Assembly (NCBI RefSeq): GCF_001306035.1
Contig: NZ_LGCM01000065.1
Location: 186,001 to 250,000, forward strand
Source: Levilinea saccharolytica
GTDB taxonomy: Bacteria > Chloroflexota > Anaerolineae > Anaerolineales > Anaerolineaceae
Length of the DNA: 64,000 bases
Direction: 5' to 3'
Under the pieces are notes generated by a model, which was given only the letters and a program-made list of their open reading frames with translations, did not search any database and was not told where the DNA came from. Shown here one piece after another: positions 1 to 7,628 of the stretch. Numbering within the stretch: position 1 is the first letter of the stretch; every line of letters starts with the position of its first letter. Position numbers and translations under genes: made by a program.

Positions 1-616
1 GTGCCAAAAACCAGATATCATAGAAGTCTTTCACGCGGCTGTTAATGATCCCCAGTGTAACCATCGCCTGAAATTTTTCCGCGATAACTGTTTCCGGCGG
101 GTAAATGCGCAAGCAGGGTTTGCCCATGTTTTTAAAGATAGTTGGAAGTTCGAGTTCATTCGGCGATGGGGTCACAACATCTGCAAAACCTACGTCCAGG
201 CGCATGTGAATTTTGGTTCTTCCAAGAAAACCGAGAAAGCTGACGCGCACACCCTCATAATCTGCTTCTTCTTTGATGACTTCTGCAACCACACTTTGTG
301 GATCAAAGATCATACCATCCGCTTCGACAGGCTGCATGCAAACATCCTGAATCATACGAGTCAGATTTTCAACGGAATTATGTGTATATCCGAGGAAGTC
401 TATATCTCGTGTGGGGCGAGTGAGGGGCGCTTTCCACGCAAGGAAGACCAGAGCGCCTTTCAAAACAAAATATGTGCTGTGCGGAGATTCACTCAACCGG
501 TAGAGAAAGCGCTCAACCGCATAATACTGAAGCAGTTCCTGAAATGGCCTATGATCCGCCGCCGCTTTATTCAATATTCTCTGATGGATGGATGCGGCCT
601 GGTTTGCGGGTGTCAT
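1..616 (-). CDS. AbiEii-type nucleotidyltransferase toxin, 3' end outside window
   Basis: Read on the minus strand from ATG at 616, the frame stays open for 205 codons to the window edge, so the C-terminus is missing. The protein has the nucleotidyltransferase core of the AbiEii/AbiGii family: a GALVFLAWK segment, then RPTRDIDFLGY carrying the DxD metal-binding pair, and near the edge RVKDFYDIWFLA, matching the conserved KDxxDI block of the family. AbiEii proteins are the toxin half of type IV toxin-antitoxin and abortive phage infection systems. Its ATG overlaps the TGA of the upstream AbiEi gene (ATGA), so the two are translationally coupled. Confidence in the family is high; activity cannot be judged from a partial gene. 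Confidence 0.88.
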   Translation of the reverse strand, partial: MTPANQAASIHQRILNKAAADHRPFQELLQYYAVERFLYRLSESPHSTYFVLKGALVFLAWKAPLTRPTRDIDFLGYTHNSVENLTRMIQDVCMQPVEADGMIFDPQSVVAEVIKEEADYEGVRVSFLGFLGRTKIHMRLDVGFADVVTPSPNELELPTIFKNMGKPCLRIYPPETVIAEKFQAMVTLGIINSRVKDFYDIWFLA

Positions 617-1203
617 AATAGGGCCTCAAGATAGCGTGACAGCAGACTCTCCACTCGATTGATACGGGCGTATTCCAGCAGTTGGTCCAACTGCCGGTCT
701 GGCAGTTTCAGGTAATCTTTCAAGGCGTCCAAAGCCACATCGATTCCAATTTTGTTGCGAAACTTAAAACAGTCGGCAATCGTTTTTTCTCTGGAATAGA
801 TTTTGATGGGCACACCATCCACCTGCTTTTCTGTGATCCCAGCATAATAAGGTTTCTCTGTCAACCAGATAATATCAAGCGGCGGGAACTCGATTCGCGG
901 TTTCTCCGCCGATTGAGGCAGGGCGATATAAACCTTGTGGGGGATGTGGGTGGTCAGGCCGTAAAAATTGAGAGCGGAGATCAGGCAAATCACCGCTTTT
1001 GGAATTCGCAGGGCGACACGAATCAGGTCGGGATCCCCCGGCAGCTCCTGGTCTGTGAGCTGATAAATACCCCTGCTGATCGGTCGGATCAAGCCTGTGT
1101 CTCGCAGGGCGTACAGCGTGCGCGGAGAAATACCCAAGGCGATGGCTTGACTGGTTTTGAGTGTGCCCTTATATTTCTTAAATATTTCAATTGCACGGTT
1201 CAT
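613..1203 (-). CDS. AbiEi-type antitoxin / transcriptional repressor
   Basis: This 196-residue protein begins with a winged-helix segment (TSQAIALGISPRTLYALRDT, about residues 17-36) followed by the GLIRPISRGIYQL wing typical of AbiEi antitoxins, and a C-terminal helical domain. In characterised AbiE systems AbiEi represses its own promoter and neutralises AbiEii without forming a stable complex. Its stop codon overlaps the start of the downstream nucleotidyltransferase, the standard antitoxin-first order. A perfect inverted repeat just upstream (1216-1245) is the obvious operator. I see no truncation or missing segment. Confidence 0.9.
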   Translation of the reverse strand: MNRAIEIFKKYKGTLKTSQAIALGISPRTLYALRDTGLIRPISRGIYQLTDQELPGDPDLIRVALRIPKAVICLISALNFYGLTTHIPHKVYIALPQSAEKPRIEFPPLDIIWLTEKPYYAGITEKQVDGVPIKIYSREKTIADCFKFRNKIGIDVALDALKDYLKLPDRQLDQLLEYARINRVESLLSRYLEALL

Positions 1204-1215
1204 GAGCGTATTGAT

Positions 1216-1252
1216 TTAACTGTGTTTCCTAAAAAGTACAGTTAATATTATA
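1216..1252 (-). promoter_or_regulatory. abiE promoter -10 box and inverted-repeat operator
   Basis: On the minus strand a TATAAT box lies at 1247-1252. Immediately downstream is a perfect 8-base inverted repeat, TTAACTGT (1216-1223) and ACAGTTAA (1238-1245), separated by 14 bases and covering the expected transcription start. AbiEi proteins are known to repress their own operon through inverted repeats at the promoter, so this is the likely operator. I could not assign a convincing -35 box. Confidence 0.7.
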
Positions 1253-1306
1253 CAACGACTTGCAAATTCTGGGGCAAAAAACGGCAGAAGGTTAGGGTCA
1301 TCGCAG

Positions 1307-1909
1307 ATGGAAAAACCTCTAGGCGCAATCACCGTAACTCGCAAAAAGGGCGATGAACATTTCAAAGCAAAAGGAATTCGCTTAGAACATACCTTGCTCG
1401 GTTTTTGGCAGTGGGCTTTTTCCGATGTATCCAGCAACGCATCGCGCGGTGTTCTCGCAGAATACATTGTGGCTTCTGCATTAGGCATAGCCGCAAATAC
1501 GAGGCGCGAATGGGATGCTTACGATTTAGAGACCCAAGACGGCATTAAACTGGAGATAAAATCGGCATCCTATCTGCAATCTTGGGCGCAAGCGAAACCT
1601 TCTCAAATCTTGTTTGATATTGCCCCAACCAGAGCCTGGCAAGCCAGCACGAATGAATACAGCGGTGAATGTAAACGGCAAGCGGATGTTTATGTGTTTT
1701 GTTTATTAAACCATCACGAAAAAGCTACGCTGGACCCGTTAGATTTAGATCAATGGGATTTTTACCTTTTATCGACAGCTGTTCTTAATGCTGAAAAGCC
1801 GTGTCAAAGGACAATTGGTCTGGCTGCATTATTAAGGTTAAACCCTGTGAAAGCTTCGTTCGGTGAAATTGGCCCGGCAATCAAGAAGATCCTCGCGGCT
1901 TCGATATGA
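1307..1909 (+). CDS. Predicted PD-(D/E)XK-like nuclease-fold protein
   Basis: A 200-residue soluble protein of unknown function, divergent from the AbiE pair. Residues 68-95 read EWDAYDLETQDGIKLEIKSA: the acidic D in the first strand followed by E-x-K (EIK) in the next fits the active-site pattern of PD-(D/E)XK nucleases, and an upstream helix (SRGVLAEYIVASALG) carries the glutamate often found in that fold. Restriction enzymes and many defence nucleases use this core. There is no recognisable methyltransferase partner next door. The base composition is slightly AT-richer than the downstream block, as expected for accessory DNA. The fold call rests on motif spacing only. Confidence 0.5.
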   Translation: MEKPLGAITVTRKKGDEHFKAKGIRLEHTLLGFWQWAFSDVSSNASRGVLAEYIVASALGIAANTRREWDAYDLETQDGIKLEIKSASYLQSWAQAKPSQILFDIAPTRAWQASTNEYSGECKRQADVYVFCLLNHHEKATLDPLDLDQWDFYLLSTAVLNAEKPCQRTIGLAALLRLNPVKASFGEIGPAIKKILAASI

Positions 1910-1936
1910 AAATGGCGCTGACACAGCGGCCGGCGA

Positions 1937-1968
1937 GAAGCGCCTTTCAGCAATGGAGGGCGCTTTTG
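1937..1968 (+). terminator. Hairpin with short T-run, copy 1 of a repeated intergenic hairpin
   Basis: AGCGCC (1939-1944) pairs with GGCGCT (1959-1964), followed by TTT. It lies just after the nuclease-like gene and is probably its terminator. The same hairpin with nearly the same loop recurs at 6704-6733 and 16136-16165. Confidence 0.6.
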
Positions 1969-1992
1969 AGTTGCGCGGAATGGTGGGGTGCG

Positions 1993-2030
1993 TAAAATTA
2001 ACCCAGAGGGGGAAAGTAAGGATGTTCCCC
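1993..2030 (+). promoter_or_regulatory. Promoter -10 and leader hairpin, copy a of a repeated leader
   Basis: TAAAAT (1993-1998) looks like a -10 box. It is followed by GGGGAA (2009-2014) pairing with TTCCCC (2025-2030) around a loop containing AAGGATG. The arrangement and sequence resemble the leaders at 13684-13724 and 17721-17760, so it is probably the promoter and 5' stem-loop of the YkvA-like gene about 100 bases downstream. Confidence 0.5.
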
Positions 2031-2131
2031 GTGAAAACATGCCCGCTCATGGGTTGCGTTTCGAAAAGACCGGATGTTGATGGTTTCTTATTTTGGAATA
2101 GTTTCTGTCTGATCACTTAAGGGAGAATACG

Positions 2132-2629
2132 ATGACACCTAGGAAGCCCGACAATAAACCAATAGAGTCCCCCAGCCGTAAAACAAGGCCTACTAAGAAG
2201 CAAGTCGCAAAAGCGATTGAACAAACCAAAAGCAAGGCTGAAGAATATGCTCGTGATCCAAAAAAAGCCAAAAAATTACTCGATGACGCAGTGAAGAAGG
2301 CCAAGAGCTATCAAATTAACAGAGGCCCTTTGGCAGAAGTGTGGAGTTATCTTACATCCCTCTTTCGCTTATTGCGAGCTTATGTAAAAGGAGAGTATCA
2401 GGACATCCCATGGGGATCCATTGTACTGGTAATCGTCGCGATCATCTATTTTGTGTCGCCAATTGACCTGATCCCCGACGTACTTCCTGGCGGGCTTATT
2501 GATGATGCGACGGTTATTGCATTTGTCGTAAAACAGATAAAAGCAGATCTAGATCAATTCTTAACCTGGGAAGTCGAGAGGGTAAGCGTTGAGGATGACA
2601 TAGAGGAAGGCCCGTCTGAGCTTGATTAG
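2132..2629 (+). CDS. YkvA/DUF1232 family membrane protein
   Basis: 165 residues. The N-terminal 75 residues are very rich in lysine and likely helical or disordered. Residues 90-140 contain the DUF1232 signature: a hydrophobic segment (IVLVIVAIIYFVSPIDLIPD) with the strongly conserved SPIDLIPD motif, then GGLIDDATVIAFVVKQI. DUF1232 proteins are small membrane-associated proteins of unknown biochemical role. GGGAG upstream of the ATG is a good ribosome site. It stands alone between a repeated promoter leader upstream and a GC-rich hairpin downstream, so it is probably monocistronic. Confidence 0.85.
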   Translation: MTPRKPDNKPIESPSRKTRPTKKQVAKAIEQTKSKAEEYARDPKKAKKLLDDAVKKAKSYQINRGPLAEVWSYLTSLFRLLRAYVKGEYQDIPWGSIVLVIVAIIYFVSPIDLIPDVLPGGLIDDATVIAFVVKQIKADLDQFLTWEVERVSVEDDIEEGPSELD

Positions 2630-2650
2630 TACGTAATTGGAGTCTTCAAC

Positions 2651-2672
2651 CGCCCTCCACCCCTGGGGGGCG
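2651..2672 (+). terminator. GC-rich hairpin after the YkvA-like gene
   Basis: CGCCCTCC (2651-2658) pairs with GGGGGGCG (2665-2672), eight pairs counting one G-U. The following sequence is AT-rich but has no real T-run, so termination is probable rather than certain. Confidence 0.5.
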
Positions 2673-2680
2673 ATTACTTA

Positions 2681-2770
2681 TTGCCCCGCCTTTCGCGAGG
2701 AGTATAATCATTAATGGAAGGCCGCGGCCCTTCCTGACCCGCAGCGTTCTTTGTGAACGTTAACCGCTGC
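2681..2770 (+). promoter_or_regulatory. Promoter and structured leader of the RCC1 lipoprotein gene
   Basis: TTGCCC (2681-2686) and TATAAT (2703-2708) are 16 bases apart, a good sigma-A type promoter. Transcription would start near 2715, right at a GGAAGG/CCTTCC hairpin (2715-2733), followed by a second hairpin GCAGCG (2741-2746) with CGCTGC (2765-2770). The leader to the ATG at 2898 is about 180 bases long and matches no riboswitch class I know. Confidence 0.6.
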
Positions 2771-2897
2771 CCCCTTTTCCGTTCTGGTTTGGTCTGAAGG
2801 GAACGCACCCACCGTATCGTCACCGAAGCTCAGAAAGCGATCGTTTTTCCCCCGCTTTCGCACCGGAGAGGATGTCAGGTGAAACGGAGAGGGTACC

Positions 2898-4163
2898 ATG
2901 AAAAAACAGAAAAGTGTAATTTTGGTTCTGTTCGTAATTTTTACCCTGGCCTGCTCCTTCAGCTTACCAAAAACAGGCCCCACCGCCGTTCCGCCTTCGC
3001 CAAAGCCGAACCCCACCACCGCTCCGCCCCCCTCAGAAGCCCCCCCAACCCTCAGCCCAGATTTGCCCACCCCACCGGCGGTGCGGATTGTTTCGATTCA
3101 TGCCAACAGCAATATCAGCCTGGCTGTTGACGATCAGGGACGGGTCTGGCAGTGGGGGAGCTATCACCTGGGGCCCAACAACTCGCCCTGTAAGGGCGGG
3201 GATGCCTGTCTGCTCACGCCGGCCCTGGTGCCCAATCTCACGGATGTGGTGGCGGTATCCGCTGGGTTCACCCACCGCATGGCTTTGAAAAGCGACGGCA
3301 GTTTGTGGGGCTGGGGACAGAACGAGCGCTATCAGCTGGGCCTGGGGTACGGCGACAAAGCGTATCATGAGGAGCCCGTGCAGGTGCCGGGGATGACGGA
3401 TGTGGCGGCGGTCTCGGCTGGCGGCAACTTTACCCTGGCTCTGAAGAAAGACGGTTCCGTGTGGGCCTGGGGTGGCGACAGCGCCGGTCAATTGGGGAAC
3501 GGTAAAGACTCGTACACACCCGATTACCCCCTCTATCAAGAAAACCCGGCGCCGGTGGTGAATTTGGGGGATGTGACCGCGGTGGATACCGGCTGGCATC
3601 ACGGCATGGTCCTGCGCTCTGACGGCACGGTTTGGACATGGGGCTTTAATCAGTTCGGGGAGCTGGGTTGGGGAACAGCAGATACCCGGCAGCATCCCGA
3701 ACCCAAACAGGTGCCAGGGTTAACGGATGTGACCGGCGTCAGCGCAGGGTTTACCAACAGCCTGGTGCAAAAACAGGACGGCAGCGTTTGGGTCTGGGGG
3801 GGCAACCTGGGCGGGCAGTTGGACCCCAGCAAGCTGGGTGACCCGCAGCCTTACCCGAACCCCATGCCCCTGGATGCCTTCGCGGATGCCGTGCAGGTGG
3901 ACGCCTGCAGTATGCAGTTGGCGGCCCTCAAAGCCGACGGCAGTGTGTGGCTGGTGGGGTTTGGGGAAATCGACATGCAGTCAGGGGCTCAACTTCGGCA
4001 GACGCCCCTCAAGGATATGGTTGCCATCTCCTGTGCAGAAGACCACCTGCTTGCATTGGATCGGTTTGGCGTGGTCTGGGCGTGGGGGAACAACAATGTG
4101 GGGCAGCTGGGCCGCGGCAGCATGGAGGCCAGCCCCGACCCCCAGCCGGTGCTCTTTCCTTGA
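2898..4163 (+). CDS. RCC1-repeat beta-propeller lipoprotein
   Basis: 421 residues, exported and lipid-anchored: a short basic N-terminus, a hydrophobic stretch and a lipobox TLAC with the modified cysteine at residue 19. A proline/threonine-rich linker follows (about residues 25-60), as in surface-exposed lipoproteins. The remainder contains seven RCC1 units, each marked by a G-x-VW-x-WG core (GRVWQWG, GSLWGWG, GSVWAWG, GTVWTWG, GSVWVWG, GSVWLVG, GVVWAWG). Seven blades is the number expected for a closed propeller, so the fold looks complete. RCC1 propellers bind proteins or other ligands; the partner here cannot be inferred. It appears monocistronic with its own promoter. Confidence 0.9.
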   Translation: MKKQKSVILVLFVIFTLACSFSLPKTGPTAVPPSPKPNPTTAPPPSEAPPTLSPDLPTPPAVRIVSIHANSNISLAVDDQGRVWQWGSYHLGPNNSPCKGGDACLLTPALVPNLTDVVAVSAGFTHRMALKSDGSLWGWGQNERYQLGLGYGDKAYHEEPVQVPGMTDVAAVSAGGNFTLALKKDGSVWAWGGDSAGQLGNGKDSYTPDYPLYQENPAPVVNLGDVTAVDTGWHHGMVLRSDGTVWTWGFNQFGELGWGTADTRQHPEPKQVPGLTDVTGVSAGFTNSLVQKQDGSVWVWGGNLGGQLDPSKLGDPQPYPNPMPLDAFADAVQVDACSMQLAALKADGSVWLVGFGEIDMQSGAQLRQTPLKDMVAISCAEDHLLALDRFGVVWAWGNNNVGQLGRGSMEASPDPQPVLFP

Positions 4164-4291
4164 TCCCAACGCGCAGGTAAGGTATATTGGATCTGCTGTA
4201 ATCGTCCAAAAGATGCGCGTGACGATCCACGTTTGGCTGCCGCTGGCCGGCTGCGCGCGTTTCCGGCTGCCCGCACGAAAGGATCACCGGC

Positions 4292-4876
4292 ATGAGAAAA
4301 ATCATCGTGCATGAACATATCACCCTGGATGGGGTCATCCAGGCCCCTGGCGGGGCGGATGAGGACCCCAGCGGCGGCTTTGCCTACGGCGGGTGGATCG
4401 GCCCCTATTCGGACGAGGTTCTCGGAGCCAGGCTGCGCAAGCAGATGAGCCTGCCCTTCGACCTGCTGCTGGGCCGCAAAACCTTTGACATTTGGGCGCC
4501 GTATTGGCCGCAGCATGCAGATATTTGGCCTGGGGTGAACACGGCCGTCAAGTATGTTGCCTCTCATACAATCACCTCCAGCCCGTGGCAGCCCTCGGTG
4601 TTCTTAAACGGGGACGCGGCTGAGCAAATTGCCAGAATCAAGCAGCAGCCGGGGCCTGACCTGCAGGTTTGGGGAAGCAGCGAGCTGGTTCAGACCCTCA
4701 TCCGCCAGGATTTGGTGGATGTCTTTTGGCTGATGATTTATCCGATCACACTGGGCGCTGGAAAACGGCTGTTTGCTCAGGGCGCCTTGCACAGGGCTTT
4801 TCAGGTGACGGACAGCACGGTTACGTCCAAGGGCGTTATCATCGCACAGTATGAGCGCAGCGCAGTGCTTGACTGA
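4292..4876 (+). CDS. Dihydrofolate-reductase-like (RibD C-terminal) family protein
   Basis: 194 residues of the RibD_C/DHFR-like family, which covers pyrimidine deaminase-reductase C-terminal domains and many stand-alone reductases of unknown substrate. The first strand and loop [20 protein letters not shown], the [16 protein letters not shown] segment, the nucleotide-binding [13 protein letters not shown] stretch and the [20 protein letters not shown] block all match the family. The probable cofactor is NADPH. A second, divergent member lies at 51429-52022. Nothing in the context (surface lipoprotein upstream, lectin-like protein downstream) reveals the substrate, and a role in folate metabolism should not be assumed. 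Confidence 0.85.
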   Translation: MRKIIVHEHITLDGVIQAPGGADEDPSGGFAYGGWIGPYSDEVLGARLRKQMSLPFDLLLGRKTFDIWAPYWPQHADIWPGVNTAVKYVASHTITSSPWQPSVFLNGDAAEQIARIKQQPGPDLQVWGSSELVQTLIRQDLVDVFWLMIYPITLGAGKRLFAQGALHRAFQVTDSTVTSKGVIIAQYERSAVLD

Positions 4877-4930
4877 AGCCCGGTATCACGGTGACGAAAA
4901 CATTCCAGAAGTGATTCTACGAGGAACCTC

Positions 4931-5935
4931 ATGACCATCCTGTATGAAAGCGCCGTGCCAAACCCAAACGAGCTGTTCATTCGCGGCCCCCAGCCGCTCC
5001 TTTGTGACTGGCAAGGGAAAAAGGCGCTCCAATTGGGCGGCCAGGAGGGCAGCTTGCTGGTTGTGCCCGGTTTGTCTTTGGCCCAGGGCTGGGTTGAAGT
5101 TGATCTGGGTTCGGAGGGGGCCGCCTATCCGGGGATCGCCTTTCGGCTTCGCGACAGCCTGAATTACGAGCTGGCCTACATCCAGCCGCACACCAGCGGC
5201 CAATGGGACGCCCTGCAATATGACCCCGTTTTTCACGGCTCAAACACCTGGCAGCTTTACTACGGCAGCCAGGCGCAGCAGGCTGTGGATGTGCCCGTGC
5301 AAACCTGGCACCATCTGCGGGTTGAGTTCCAGGGTCAGACGGCCCGCATTCGGGTGGGGCAGCAGGAACCGCTGGTGGTGCGCCAACTGGCGCATTCGCA
5401 CCCAACGGGGCTTTTGGGGTTGTGGACTTTCCTTCCGGCGTATTTTGCGAACCTGCGCGTGGGGGATGATGCGGTTGACTTTGGACTGGGAACGGAGCCG
5501 GCCCCCAACCCAGAGCTGCCGGCCGGGACGGTGCGGGAGTGGTTCTTAGAGGGGTTTGGCGTGGTGGGCGCCGAAGCCAATGGAATTTTGAATCTCAACC
5601 GGTACCTGCCCGTCAGCGAACAGGCCGTCCGGCTGACGCGGGAGATGCGCGTGGACGAGGCCGGGGAATTTGTTTTCCATTTGGGCTTCAGCGATGAGAT
5701 CACCTTCCAGATCGACGGCGAAGAGGTTTTCACGGGAGAGAACCTGTTCCACGTGTCTCCCAAATGGGAAGAACGCGGGTACGTGCGGCCGGATCAAGCC
5801 GTCAGCCGCTATTTGAGCCAGGGAACCCACCGTTTGACGGCGGTCTTGAAGGCCAGAGAGTTTTTTGGTTTTGGGTTGGCCCTCCGCCTGGAAGGCGCGG
5901 GGTATGGCTGGCTGCCGGCAGAGCTTTGCTCATGA
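4931..5935 (+). CDS. Hypothetical protein with concanavalin-like (LamG/DUF1080-type) N-terminal domain
   Basis: 334 residues without signal peptide or membrane segment. Residues 1-185 look like a jelly-roll concanavalin-type domain: alternating strands with GIAFRLRDSLNYELAYIQPH, the TWHHLRVEFQGQTARIRV strand pair that is characteristic of LamG/DUF1080 domains, and GLLGLWTFLPAYFANLRV. The C-terminal half (about 200-330) is another beta-rich segment with EFVFHLGFSDEITFQIDGEE, resembling carbohydrate-binding or PA14-like modules. A sugar- or ligand-binding role is plausible, but the lack of an export signal is unusual for such folds. GAGG lies just upstream of the ATG. Confidence 0.55.
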   Translation: MTILYESAVPNPNELFIRGPQPLLCDWQGKKALQLGGQEGSLLVVPGLSLAQGWVEVDLGSEGAAYPGIAFRLRDSLNYELAYIQPHTSGQWDALQYDPVFHGSNTWQLYYGSQAQQAVDVPVQTWHHLRVEFQGQTARIRVGQQEPLVVRQLAHSHPTGLLGLWTFLPAYFANLRVGDDAVDFGLGTEPAPNPELPAGTVREWFLEGFGVVGAEANGILNLNRYLPVSEQAVRLTREMRVDEAGEFVFHLGFSDEITFQIDGEEVFTGENLFHVSPKWEERGYVRPDQAVSRYLSQGTHRLTAVLKAREFFGFGLALRLEGAGYGWLPAELCS

Positions 5936-6009
5936 GTGACGCGGTTCTAAGAGGGGGCTAGAATGGAACGATCCGTGCCTTACCCATCGGTGGAGTGAGG
6001 CAATTGCAT

Positions 6010-6279
6010 TTAATAGTGATATCGCGCCTGTAGAAAATCAATCTGATGATCCCGAACCAGATAGACAATGCGGTGCTCCTGGGTCAGCCTTCGGGACCAT
6101 GCCCCCGGGGTGAGATATTTTAACGGTTCGGGTTTGCCTATCCCCTCGAAGGGATCTCGCAAAACGGCGTCGATGAGATCGAACGCTCTGAGCGCAAGCT
6201 TGCGGTCAGTTTCCACCCAGTACCGCAGGTCTTCGATAAACTCAGGATGGAAGACCGCCAGGCGCTCCTGCTTACTCAA
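6010..6279 (-). CDS. yoeB: YoeB/Txe-type mRNA interferase toxin
   Basis: 89 residues, the usual YoeB length. Hallmarks are GIGKPEPLKYL, the SRRLTQEHRIVYLV block and the terminal RYHY; together they supply the Glu, Arg and C-terminal His used by YoeB for ribosome-dependent mRNA cleavage. The gene overlaps the end of the YefM-like antitoxin gene by eight bases, the typical antitoxin-toxin order. The catalytic residues are all present, so the toxin is probably active. Confidence 0.93.
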   Translation of the reverse strand: MSKQERLAVFHPEFIEDLRYWVETDRKLALRAFDLIDAVLRDPFEGIGKPEPLKYLTPGAWSRRLTQEHRIVYLVRDHQIDFLQARYHY

Positions 6280-6550
6280 GGTTTACCTCTCGCCGCAAAG
6301 CATCCACAGTGAGCGGCTGTTCCTCATTTTTCAATGCGCGGCCCAGTGCAGAAAGCAGGCGTTCAGCATTTGCCGGAGAGCGCAAAAGATAAGCGGTTTC
6401 CATTAAGCTGGTCAGCTCAGATGCGGCGATCATGGCCACTTCTTCTTCGCCGCGGCGCTGAATCACAACAACTTCGCGGTTGTGCGTCACCTGATCCAGT
6501 AATTTCGCCAGCCCATCGCGGGCCTGTGTATAGGTAGTTTGAATGGTCAT
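6272..6550 (-). CDS. yefM: YefM/Phd-family antitoxin
   Basis: 92 residues starting at ATG 6550, which has GGAGG six bases upstream; the longer open frame reaching 6643 would run through the promoter and is rejected. The N-terminal Phd/YefM DNA-binding fold is recognisable (TTYTQARDGLAKLLDQV, then EVVVIQRRGEEEVAMIAASEL), followed by the helix SLMETAYLLRSPANAERLL and a C-terminal tail that would wrap the toxin. It should neutralise the YoeB-like toxin and, with it, repress the promoter at 6565-6604. Confidence 0.93.
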   Translation of the reverse strand: MTIQTTYTQARDGLAKLLDQVTHNREVVVIQRRGEEEVAMIAASELTSLMETAYLLRSPANAERLLSALGRALKNEEQPLTVDALRREVNLE

Positions 6551-6564
6551 TTCGTCCTCCAATC

Positions 6565-6604
6565 TGTACAGGAATACTGTACAATATATACGCTGGTTTG
6601 TCAA
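6565..6604 (-). promoter_or_regulatory. yefM-yoeB promoter with paired TGTACA operator
   Basis: On the minus strand TTGACA (6599-6604) and TACAGT (6576-6581) are exactly 17 bases apart. Two TGTACA hexamers (6565-6570 and 6578-6583) overlap and follow the -10 box. TGTACA is the core operator motif of characterised yefM-yoeB loci, where two cores sit about one helical turn apart; here the offset is 13 bases. Confidence 0.85.
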
Positions 6605-6703
6605 GGATCCTACCCAGTCTTCGATCACGAAACGGCCGTCCATGCGTGCAGATGAGACCGGATGTGCGGCACGGACCCAGCGCTGGCGGGTGAGACGATG
6701 TAG

Positions 6704-6793
6704 AAGCGCCTTCCAGCGGTGGAGGGCACTTTTTGGCTGCGGGGAATTGCGGCGCGAGTATACTGGAAAGTATCAGAAGAAAAAGAGATACTT
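6704..6793 (+). repeat. Intergenic module: repeated hairpin (copy 2) plus -10 box and leader hairpin
   Basis: AGCGCC (6705-6710) pairs imperfectly with GGCACT (6725-6730) followed by five Ts: a second copy of the hairpin at 1937-1968. A TATACT box (near 6759-6764) follows, then a perfect stem AAGTATC (6768-6774) with GATACTT (6787-6793). The unit reads as terminator, promoter and leader stem-loop in front of the pseudogene at 6916. Confidence 0.5.
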
Positions 6794-6915
6794 GTGCCAA
6801 ATACGCTGCCTCGCAGCAGTCCGCGCCAGCCCTGGCAGCCAAAACCAGCCGTTGGGCGGGTGGTGTCCATGCATATCCGTTACTTGTTTCGAAATCGAAT
6901 TTGCCAGGAGATAGG

Positions 6916-7613
6916 ATGACTGAACTTCTTGACCCAGCATTACTCGCGCCAATCGAGAAGGTTGCGCAGTTTATTGAGACAGGCGATGAATCGCTGCTGT
7001 CTGCTTTTGCCAGCCAGGGCGTTGTAATCATTGAGAATTTTGCGCCGCATCTTTTTGAAGGGGAAGATGCTGTAAAGCGCTGGAGAACCGGCGTTCCATC
7101 CGAAAATGGAAAGATGCCCCGATCGCCGAGCAAGACCTATCCAACCTTTTGTGGGCTGCATGCGGAATTACCAAAAGCAAGTATGGGAATGTCAAGAGCA
7201 AGCGGACAGCCCCCTCCGCCTGCAATTCGCAGGAAATCTGCGTCTATGTCCTCCTGGCGAAGGGGGTATTTCTCTACAGCGAAGAGAGCCATACGTTAAT
7301 TGAGGTGGCCGCAGCGGATATTCGCGAACACATTGGCACGCAGAAAATGATGAAATCGGCGCCTATGGGCCTTGTGTTTGTGGCGGATCTTTCACGAATG
7401 ACCAGCCCTTATTTGAAGAACAAGGAAGCGCAGCGCTTTTGTGCCTGGGTGGATACCGGTTATATCAGTCAAAATGTGTATTTGTATTGCGCCGCTTTCG
7501 GCTTGGGGACGGTGGCCTTATCCCTGGTGGATCGTGATGAGCTGCATCAACGAATGCAGCTGCAAGAACATGAGAAGATCGTTTTGACTCAGGTGGTGGG
7601 GTACTTACCCTAG
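6916..7613 (+). pseudogene. Chimeric relic: NTF2-like N-terminus joined out of frame to a SagB-type nitroreductase
   Basis: From ATG 6916 (AGGAGA upstream) the first 56 or so codons encode the start of an NTF2/SnoaL-like protein, ending in HLFEGEDAVKRW. Near 7085 the similarity switches to another frame, which encodes a nitroreductase: LENRRSIRKWKDAPIAEQD, LLWAACGI, TAPSACNSQEI, and ISQNVYLYCAAFGLGTVAL. The nitroreductase frame has a TGA at about 7057 and no ATG, GTG or TTG before 7149, so the FMN-phosphate-binding RRSIR segment cannot be translated from its own start. The simplest reading is a deletion that fused two neighbouring genes. A shortened protein from TTG 7149 is possible but would lack the cofactor-binding N-terminus. 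Confidence 0.7.
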
Positions 7614-7628
7614 AAAGGTGCTGCGCCC

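Noticed and set aside
6916-7613. Programmed frameshift joining NTF2-like and nitroreductase parts
   Set aside because: No slippery heptamer near 7085, and the two families are unrelated and not known to be fused; a deletion scar is simpler.
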